From contig NZ_CP050440.1 in NCBI RefSeq assembly GCF_011769525.1, forward strand, positions 5,953,501-6,017,500: a stretch of DNA of 64,000 nt. Reading direction: 5' to 3'. The translations under genes and the position numbers were made by a program. Shown piece after piece: positions 58,588-64,000 of this stretch (positions are counted from its first letter, which is position 1; every line of letters begins with the position of its first letter). The notes under the pieces are model-generated. The model searched no databases and was not told where the DNA came from. It saw nothing but the letters and a program-made list of their open reading frames with translations. The stretch comes from Tolypothrix sp. PCC 7910. GTDB lineage: Bacteria; Cyanobacteriota; Cyanobacteriia; Cyanobacteriales; Nostocaceae.

Positions 58588-58661
58588 TGAGGAATGGGGA
58601 ATGGGGAATGGGTGAAATTATTACCCTTTAATTTCTTGTACAGACGCGATGAATCGCGTCT
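58588..58661. repeat. STRR and near-palindromic repeat downstream of psbY
   Basis: Heptamers GGAATGGGGAATGGG lie near 58591-58612. AGACGCGATGAATCGCGTCT (58642-58661) is a near-palindrome, one of three copies of this family in the window (also 59015-59034 and 61899-61918). Confidence 0.7.
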
Positions 58662-58701
58662 CTGTGACTTTTGACAAACAGCAAACACCCTAATAAAAAT
58701 G

Positions 58702-58736
58702 AACCGACTGCCCCCATAAAAGGGAAACAGTCGGTT
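58702..58736 (-). terminator. Terminator of psbY
   Basis: AACCGACTG (58702-58710) pairs with CAGTCGGTT (58728-58736). On the minus strand the stem is followed by CATTTTTATT. It lies 25 bp after the psbY stop. Confidence 0.75.
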
Positions 58737-58761
58737 AGAGAATGTTAAGTTTGATTAGAGT

Positions 58762-58887
58762 TTAAGCTTCTCTATTTAAAAAGTTTTGCACTTGTCGTAA
58801 AGCAGCTGCACCAATGTTAAATACAGCCCAACCAGCAGCAACGGCTATTGGTGCTAAAACAACGGCTACACGAAAATCAATGTCCAT
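58762..58887 (-). CDS. psbY: Photosystem II protein Y
   Basis: A minus-strand ORF from the ATG at 58887 to TAA at 58764-58762 encodes 41 residues. [20 protein letters not shown] continues with [18 protein letters not shown], which matches PsbY, a single-helix subunit of photosystem II. GAGGGG about 9 bases upstream of the start could serve as a ribosome-binding site, and a terminator follows. It is too short for many gene finders. Two inverted copies of a dispersed repeat flank the gene (58642-58661, 59015-59034). Confidence 0.9.
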   Translation of the reverse strand: MDIDFRVAVVLAPIAVAAGWAVFNIGAAALRQVQNFLNREA

Positions 58888-59014
58888 ATTAGAACCCCTC
58901 TGTTAAATAAATTAAACTTTTGTCAACTGCTCTCATTTTTATTGTTAGCTGAAGTGGGCAAATTTTCCAGCCCCATGTGTAAAGAATGTTTACAATTTAG
59001 GTCAAGAGTCACAG

Positions 59015-59034
59015 AGACGCGACGAATCGCGTCT
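59015..59034. repeat. Near-palindromic repeat upstream of psbY
   Basis: AGACGCGACGAATCGCGTCT, with AGTCACAG to its left and GTACAA to its right. It is an inverted counterpart of the copy at 58642-58661, which carries CTGTGACT and TTGTAC on the opposite sides. Confidence 0.7.
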
Positions 59035-59070
59035 GTACAAAAAAGTCTTTATCCCCAATCCCTAATCCCA

Positions 59071-59598
59071 TTACTTTTGAGCAAACCCGATATCAGTTCC
59101 CTTACCAGCATGAACTAAAGCTAATTTTTGGTAGCGTTCGGCGTGTTCGATTAATTCTTTGGCTTCGGTGTCTGATAATTGGCGCACGACTTTTCCAGGA
59201 ACGCCAACTACTAATGACAATGGTGGTACATCCTTTGTAACTACTGAGCCAGCACCAATAATGCTACCAGCACCGACGCGTACGCCATTAAGCACGATCG
59301 CACCGATCCCAATTAAACTGCCGCGCTCAATGTAGGCAGAATGTATCACAGCACGATGTCCTACGGTTACATGATCTTCTAATATGGTAGGAAAACCAGG
59401 ATCGCCATGTAGAATAGCTCCATCTTGTATATTCGTGCATTCGCCAATATCGATGCGTTCTACATCGCCTCTGACTACTGCCCCATACCAAATGCTCACA
59501 CCTGCCCTTATGTTTACGGAACCGATCACGCTCGCATTGGCTGCAACAAAGGCAGCTTGAGAAAAATCAGGAGATGGCCAGTAAGAAGCGATAGACAC
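59071..59598 (-). CDS. Gamma-carbonic-anhydrase-like hexapeptide repeat protein
   Basis: The protein is a left-handed beta-helix of the gamma-CA family: SVNIRAGVSIWYGAVVRGDV, CTNIQDGAILHG, and HVTVGHRAVIHSAYIERGSL, where the three His positions fit zinc binding. I prefer the GTG at 59598 (VSIASYWPSPDFSQAAFV) over the ATG at 59646, since the extra 16 residues look unlike the family. The C-terminus (about 40 residues) is a helix. Carbonic anhydrase activity is not shown for many such proteins. Confidence 0.82.
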   Translation of the reverse strand: MSIASYWPSPDFSQAAFVAANASVIGSVNIRAGVSIWYGAVVRGDVERIDIGECTNIQDGAILHGDPGFPTILEDHVTVGHRAVIHSAYIERGSLIGIGAIVLNGVRVGAGSIIGAGSVVTKDVPPLSLVVGVPGKVVRQLSDTEAKELIEHAERYQKLALVHAGKGTDIGFAQK

Positions 59599-59838
59599 GG
59601 TAGAATATGAATATGGTACCCAGGAACACTGGAACAACTCCAACATTTCGGGCTGGTTGCAAAAACCAGAATATCACAGGGTCAAGCTTCTATGCTGAAT
59701 TAAGACACTAGTGAATGCTGTTCCTGCATCAGTCAGTGACTTTTTAGCAGTGAGCGGGTAAACCAAAGTGGTGGAGCCGAAGTGTAATATCCAACCCACT
59801 GGCGCTGGTGAAGACTAAATTATGTTTCTACGCACTTC

Positions 59839-60351
59839 ATGATGAATCCAGGCTTGCAGTACCCAATATTTGGCCCTGAAATACAGTGTCCCCACTGTCG
59901 CCAAACAATTCCGGCGCTGACACTGACAGATACTTATTTGTGTCCGCGTCATGGGGCGTTCGAGGCTAATCCCAAGACGGGAGAATTAATTCATTTACAG
60001 TCGGGGCGACATTGGCGAAAGTGGAATAGTGAATGGTATAGGCAACATACCCATCCCGATGGTATTCGGTTTGAAATTCACGAAGCACTAGACAAACTCT
60101 ATACCCAAGGTTTCCGAGCCACGCGAGTGATTATTGCTCGTCGTTATCAGGAATTGATGAGTGGCTATTTAGAACGCAGCACGCCTTGGCGTTCCGGACA
60201 GCCAGAAAATTCCTCAGCAAGGCTTTACGGTTTACCTGTGGACTTTAGCCCCGAATCCACAGAAGATCCCTGCTGGGAAGTAATTAATTTTGATTTGGAA
60301 AAAGAGCCTGGTGTCCCTGTGCGCTACCCTTATTTCCGATTATTTGAGTAA
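59839..60351 (+). CDS. Conserved cyanobacterial protein (TIGR02652 type)
   Basis: The 170-residue protein has a zinc-ribbon-like N-terminus (IQCPHCRQTIPALTL, then YLCPRHGAFEANP) and a conserved body (HWRKWNSEWYRQHTHPDGIR, ATRVIIARRYQELM). It resembles the cyanobacterial family TIGR02652, of unknown function. In-frame starts at 59839 and 59842 are adjacent. The C-terminus is complete at PYFRLFE. Confidence 0.75.
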   Translation: MMNPGLQYPIFGPEIQCPHCRQTIPALTLTDTYLCPRHGAFEANPKTGELIHLQSGRHWRKWNSEWYRQHTHPDGIRFEIHEALDKLYTQGFRATRVIIARRYQELMSGYLERSTPWRSGQPENSSARLYGLPVDFSPESTEDPCWEVINFDLEKEPGVPVRYPYFRLFE

Positions 60352-60480
60352 ATTGTCATTAGTCATTAGTCAAGAGTTATTAGTCAAGAGTTATTAGTCA
60401 TTGCTGAAAAGCAAATGACCAAAGCAAACGCCAAAAGACAAATGACTAATGACAACGGACAAATGACTAATGGCATAATT
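60352..60480. repeat. STRR repeats
   Basis: TCATTAGTCATTAGTCAAGA-type units and then AATGACTAATGACAACGGAC-type sequence fill the gap. A longer frame from 60415 runs through it (giving MTNDNGQMTNG) and should not be taken as coding. Confidence 0.7.
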
Positions 60481-60924
60481 ATGCATCACGCTTCTATTCG
60501 GACTGCGAATATTCATCGAGCGATCGCCTTTTATGAACAACTGGGGTTTACAGTTTGTGAACGCTTCACTACAGGCTACACCCTAGCTTGTTGGATGGAA
60601 GGACTGAATGGCAGAATTGAACTCATCCAAATTCCCGAACCAAAACCAGCCCCAGATGCTTTTGAAGACGAGCATTATGTGGGTTATTATCATCTTTCAT
60701 TTGATTTAACAGAAATTACTTCCGACTTGCCTAGTTGGCTGAACAATTTACGAGAACAATTAAAAATAGCGGCCCAAAACCAACCAGAACAATTTCAACC
60801 TCTCAAGGTGCTTTTAGAACCTACACAGCAGCAGATAGGCGATCGCATCTATGAGGTCGCTTTTATTGCAGATTATGACGGACTACCCCTAGAATTCATT
60901 CGGATTTTAGCAAAACTCAACTAA
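60481..60924 (+). CDS. VOC (glyoxalase/bleomycin-resistance-like) family protein
   Basis: The 147-residue protein begins MHHASIRTANIHRAIAFYEQ, then LGFTVCERFTTGYTL, with a beta-alpha-beta-beta-beta VOC module. ELIQIPEPKPAPDAFEDEHY and GYYHLSFDL provide likely metal-ligand positions (His, Glu). The start at 60481 is preferred because the earlier frame is heptamer repeat. The substrate is unknown. Confidence 0.82.
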   Translation: MHHASIRTANIHRAIAFYEQLGFTVCERFTTGYTLACWMEGLNGRIELIQIPEPKPAPDAFEDEHYVGYYHLSFDLTEITSDLPSWLNNLREQLKIAAQNQPEQFQPLKVLLEPTQQQIGDRIYEVAFIADYDGLPLEFIRILAKLN

Positions 60925-61066
60925 TTTCGCTTTTATATTGATTATTTTTGTTGATAAAATATCACATCTCTGTAGTTTTGCGTAGGTGTTCAATGGAGCG
61001 CAAAGATTAGACTATAGTCATCAATGCCAAAAATGTAACTTAGTTTACAGGGTATCTCCAAAATCA

Positions 61067-63889
61067 ATGTCTGTGTTTTCCATCTTGTATAGATATCGTT
61101 TTCCTTTATTCCTGTTGTGCTTTGCGATGATTGCAGTGTTGTCATTTAGTGGTAAACCTGCTGATAGTCAACACGTGCTTGCGTCCCAACAGATACATCA
61201 TCACTCAATGATAAATGTACAAAAATCCACACCTATAAAAGTGACAGACAACGTCCGCAAAAGTTTGCTAGAAAATGGCTTAACGGTGCTGACAAAAGAA
61301 GTACATACAGCACCCGTAGTAACTGTACAGGTGTGGTACAAGGTGGGTTCGCGCAATGAAGAACCTGGTGTAAACGGTATTGCTCACCAGTTGGAACACA
61401 TGATGTTTAAAGGTACCAAAAATCGTCCTATTCAATTTGGGCGATTGTTTAGTGCTTTAGGTAGCGACTCAAATGCCTTTACTAGCTACGATCAAACAGC
61501 GTATTACGGCACTGCAGAACGAAATAAGCTGAAATCGCTCTTAGTTCTAGAAGCGGATCGGATGCAAAATGCTGTCATTGATACTGAACAACTAGGAAGT
61601 GAAAAGCGTGTAGTCATTTCTGAGTTACAAGGTTACGAAAATAGTCCTGAATATCGCCTCAATCGCGCTGTCATGCGAGCCGCCTTTCCTAATCATGCAT
61701 ATGGTTTACCTGTAGGCGGTACAAAAGCTGATGTAGAAAAATTTACAGTCGAGCAGGTACAGCAGTATTACCGCGAATTTTACACTCCCGACAACGCCAT
61801 TTTGGTGATTGTCGGAGATTTTCAAACTGAGTCCACATTAGAAACAGTAAAAGAAATCTTTGGTAAATTACCTAAGAGCAAAGAGTCAAGAGTCGGGAAG
61901 ACGCGATTAATCGCGTCTGTACAAGAGTCAACAGTCAGCACTCCCATTGTGCTGCGAGAACCAGGTGCAGGGAAACTCTTGCAAGCGATTTATCCGCTAC
62001 CAGATATAAATCACCCAGATGTACCAGCACTGGAAGTAATGGATTATATTTTGACCCAAGGACGGAGTTCTCGCCTTTATCAAGCATTAATAGAATCAGG
62101 CCTAGCTAACGATATTACTGCTTATATTTCTAGCCTACGGGAATCTGGCTGGTATGAATTGTCGGTTACTGCTGCTCCTAAGCAAAATTTGGCAAAAATT
62201 GACTCGGTATTGAATAAAGCGATCGCAAATCTGGTAAAAACTGGGGTGACAGCAGAGGAAGTCAACCGCGCTAAAAACCAAGTTGAAGCAAATGTCATTT
62301 TAAGCAACCGCGATCTCACAAACCTAGCAATACAATTAGGTAATGATGAGACAACTACCGGCGATTATCGCTACACAGAAAGGTACTTGGGTGGTGTCCG
62401 CAAAGTCAAACCAGCTGATGTTGTTGCTGTAGTTAATAAATATCTCACACCAGAATTACGTACAGTCGGCTGGTTTGAACCCAGCCAAAAGCAGACAAAA
62501 GCACTTACTACTAAAATTCAGTACGCGCAAACTACAGAAAAATTTTCCCCTGGTTCTCCTGTAGCGCCACAAGAGGTAATGAAGTACTTACCGCCTGTGG
62601 ATGAAGCCACATATCTTAGCACTCGCGAACTACCACAACAATTTACCCTAGCTAATGGTTTGCAGTTATTACTACTACCTGATAAAAGTACGCCCACAGT
62701 TACCCTCAGCGGCTACATTAATGCAGGGATGGAATTTGATCCAGAAAATAAAGCTGGATTAGCTTCCCTGGTAGCAGATAATTTGATGAATGGGACGAAA
62801 ACCCAGGACTTCTTAGCAATTGCCAAAGCTTTAGAAGAACGAGGCGCAGGTTTAGATTTTGAAGCCTATCGCGAAGGTGTGCGAATTGAGGGTGAAAGTT
62901 TAGCTGGCGACTTGCCTGTACTTGTAAAAACTTTAGCAGATGTCGTCAGAAATAGTACATTTCCGTCAACAGAGCTAGAATTAGACCGCCAGCAAGCTTT
63001 GACTAATCTCAAACTAGATCTAGATGATCCTGATGAAGTAGCAATTAGAACCTTTGTTCAGTCTATTTATCCCAAAAACCATCCATTGCATACTTATCCA
63101 ACAGAAAAAAGCTTACAGCGGATTAAGCGTCAGGATGTGATTGCTTTTAAGACAAAATATTATCGTCCCGATACTACAGTGTTAGCACTGGTAGGAGATT
63201 TTGAACCAGCAAAAGTGCGATCGCTCATTGAAGCTGAGTTTGGTGGTTGGAAAGTCAGCGGTGAACCACCAAAATTAAAATATCCGCCAGTGCCAATGCC
63301 GGAAAAAATAGTGCGTGTCAACTCAGTCCTCCCCGGTAAGGCTCAGGCTATCACTTATATGGGTTACACAGGCATTAACCGTCAAGATCCTCGATTCTAT
63401 GCAGCCTCAGTATTGAATCAGATTTTGGGAGGCGACACCTTATCTAGTAGACTCGGAGCAGAAGTGCGCGATCGCCAAGGTTTAACCTATGGAATTTATA
63501 GCTATTTCAAGGTAGGCAAGAATGCCGGGACATTTTGGATTGAAATGCAAACCAGCCCAGAAGATACTAGTAAAGCGATCGCTAGTACTCACGAGCAATT
63601 AAAGCAAATCCATCAGGATGGTGTGAGTGCATCCGAAGTGGAAGCAGCAAAGCAGACTCTGATTAGCAACTACAATGTTTCACTGGCAAACCCAGAAGAA
63701 TTAGCAAAACAAATTCTCATGAATCAAGTCTATGGACTTGATGAAGTGGAACTGCGCTCTTTGACTAATAAAATTCAGCAAGTTAACCTATCTCAAGTTA
63801 ATCAGGCTGCTCGTGAACTACTCCACCCCGATAAAATTGTCGTGGTCACAGCCGGGCCTGCTGTTTTAGCAGATCATACTATTCAGTAA
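61067..63889 (+). CDS. M16 family zinc peptidase (two M16 halves)
   Basis: Start at ATG 61067, the first after a non-conserved stretch that opens at a GTG (60986); MSVFSILYRYRFPLFLLCFA begins a signal or anchor helix. The 940-residue protein is a tandem M16: the first half has the inverted zinc motif HQLEHMMFKGT (His107, Glu110, His111) and the later Glu in ELQGYENSPEYRLN; the second half (from about residue 525, LANGLQLLLLPDKS) lacks it and is structural. Between about residues 270 and 287 lies KESRVGKTRLIASVQES, encoded by a dispersed repeat. Probably periplasmic. Confidence 0.9.
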   Translation: MSVFSILYRYRFPLFLLCFAMIAVLSFSGKPADSQHVLASQQIHHHSMINVQKSTPIKVTDNVRKSLLENGLTVLTKEVHTAPVVTVQVWYKVGSRNEEPGVNGIAHQLEHMMFKGTKNRPIQFGRLFSALGSDSNAFTSYDQTAYYGTAERNKLKSLLVLEADRMQNAVIDTEQLGSEKRVVISELQGYENSPEYRLNRAVMRAAFPNHAYGLPVGGTKADVEKFTVEQVQQYYREFYTPDNAILVIVGDFQTESTLETVKEIFGKLPKSKESRVGKTRLIASVQESTVSTPIVLREPGAGKLLQAIYPLPDINHPDVPALEVMDYILTQGRSSRLYQALIESGLANDITAYISSLRESGWYELSVTAAPKQNLAKIDSVLNKAIANLVKTGVTAEEVNRAKNQVEANVILSNRDLTNLAIQLGNDETTTGDYRYTERYLGGVRKVKPADVVAVVNKYLTPELRTVGWFEPSQKQTKALTTKIQYAQTTEKFSPGSPVAPQEVMKYLPPVDEATYLSTRELPQQFTLANGLQLLLLPDKSTPTVTLSGYINAGMEFDPENKAGLASLVADNLMNGTKTQDFLAIAKALEERGAGLDFEAYREGVRIEGESLAGDLPVLVKTLADVVRNSTFPSTELELDRQQALTNLKLDLDDPDEVAIRTFVQSIYPKNHPLHTYPTEKSLQRIKRQDVIAFKTKYYRPDTTVLALVGDFEPAKVRSLIEAEFGGWKVSGEPPKLKYPPVPMPEKIVRVNSVLPGKAQAITYMGYTGINRQDPRFYAASVLNQILGGDTLSSRLGAEVRDRQGLTYGIYSYFKVGKNAGTFWIEMQTSPEDTSKAIASTHEQLKQIHQDGVSASEVEAAKQTLISNYNVSLANPEELAKQILMNQVYGLDEVELRSLTNKIQQVNLSQVNQAARELLHPDKIVVVTAGPAVLADHTIQ
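61899..61918. repeat. Perfect 20-bp palindrome inside the M16 peptidase gene
   Basis: AGACGCGATTAATCGCGTCT, followed by GTACAAGAGTC, matches the family at 58642 and 59015 but lies inside coding sequence and is read in frame near residue 278-284. Confidence 0.75.
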
Positions 63890-64000
63890 GGAATGGTGAA
63901 ATGGGGAAGGGGTAAAGGCAACTTTTTGAAAGTTACAAAAATTATTCAAAATTTTCCGCAGATTGTGATTAAGATGCAGAATTAATATCAACAATTTGCC
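63890..64000. other. Sequence after the M16 gene
   Basis: 111 bp with a GGAATGGTGAAATGGGGAAG heptamer-like stretch and AT-rich DNA. No feature is visible before the window ends. Confidence 0.4.

Noticed and set aside
60415-60480. N-terminal extension of the VOC protein (MTNDNGQMTNG)
   Set aside because: It is translation of heptamer repeats; the ATG at 60481 begins the conserved domain.

Overview
The window looks like chromosomal DNA of a filamentous, probably heterocyst-forming cyanobacterium (Nostocales; Nostoc/Anabaena/Calothrix type). Support comes from thylakoid and plastid-lineage genes (psbY, crtQ, ftrC, a phytol kinase of the VTE5 type), from xisH/xisI-type genes, from very frequent HIP1 octamers (GCGATCGC), and from heptameric short tandem repeats (runs like GGGTAATGGGTAATG or ATTACCCATTACCC) between many genes. 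No rRNA, tRNA or CRISPR array was recognised.

Layout. 0-7 kb: end of an ABC exporter ATPase with its permease, a small secreted protein, a PrxQ-type peroxiredoxin, cobQ with a ferredoxin, and crtQ with an SRPBCC protein. 7-10.4 kb: a gene-poor, AT-rich stretch with one tiny ribbon-helix-helix gene, then a complete ISAs1-like insertion sequence. 10.6-22.2 kb: housekeeping and conserved cyanobacterial genes (an A-type Fe-S carrier, TPR protein, TIGR01777 epimerase, FHA protein, copper P-type ATPase, TM2 protein, CPBP protease). 22.5-30.4 kb: an accessory island holding a NACHT-HEAT NLR-like gene invaded near its 3' end by an IS630 element and an IS701/IS4-like element, 21-bp tandem repeats, an orphan xisI/xisH pair, a DUF1995 gene and a MITE. 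30.4-48 kb: a large metalloprotease, a pentapeptide-repeat protein, a kdpABC potassium pump operon, tandem TspO-like genes, a VanX-like dipeptidase, yidD, a phytol kinase and an amidase. 48-64 kb: core metabolism and cell biology (ribBA, argC, eno, pilT, a DUF58 protein, ftrC, folC, psbY, a gamma-carbonic-anhydrase-like protein and an M16 protease).

The points most worth a second look are these. (1) The ISAs1-like element (9184-10357) and a 154-bp MITE with matching ends (30185-30338) are each flanked by perfect 20-bp direct repeats, much longer than the 8-10 bp usual for ISAs1. (2) The NLR gene ends at a stop codon made by the IS630 insertion; its apparent C-terminal fragment resumes in frame beyond the second transposon, and an in-frame TGA separates it from an upstream ORF. 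(3) Its eight 35-residue HEAT-like repeats are nearly identical at DNA level, suggesting recent amplification. (4) Small repeats have entered genes without breaking the frame (a copper ATPase and an M16 protease). (5) Two separate 21-bp tandem-repeat arrays are present, one of them open in at least one frame on both strands.

All calls come from reading the sequence and from memory of protein families. No database search was run, and domain names are recognition-level calls.
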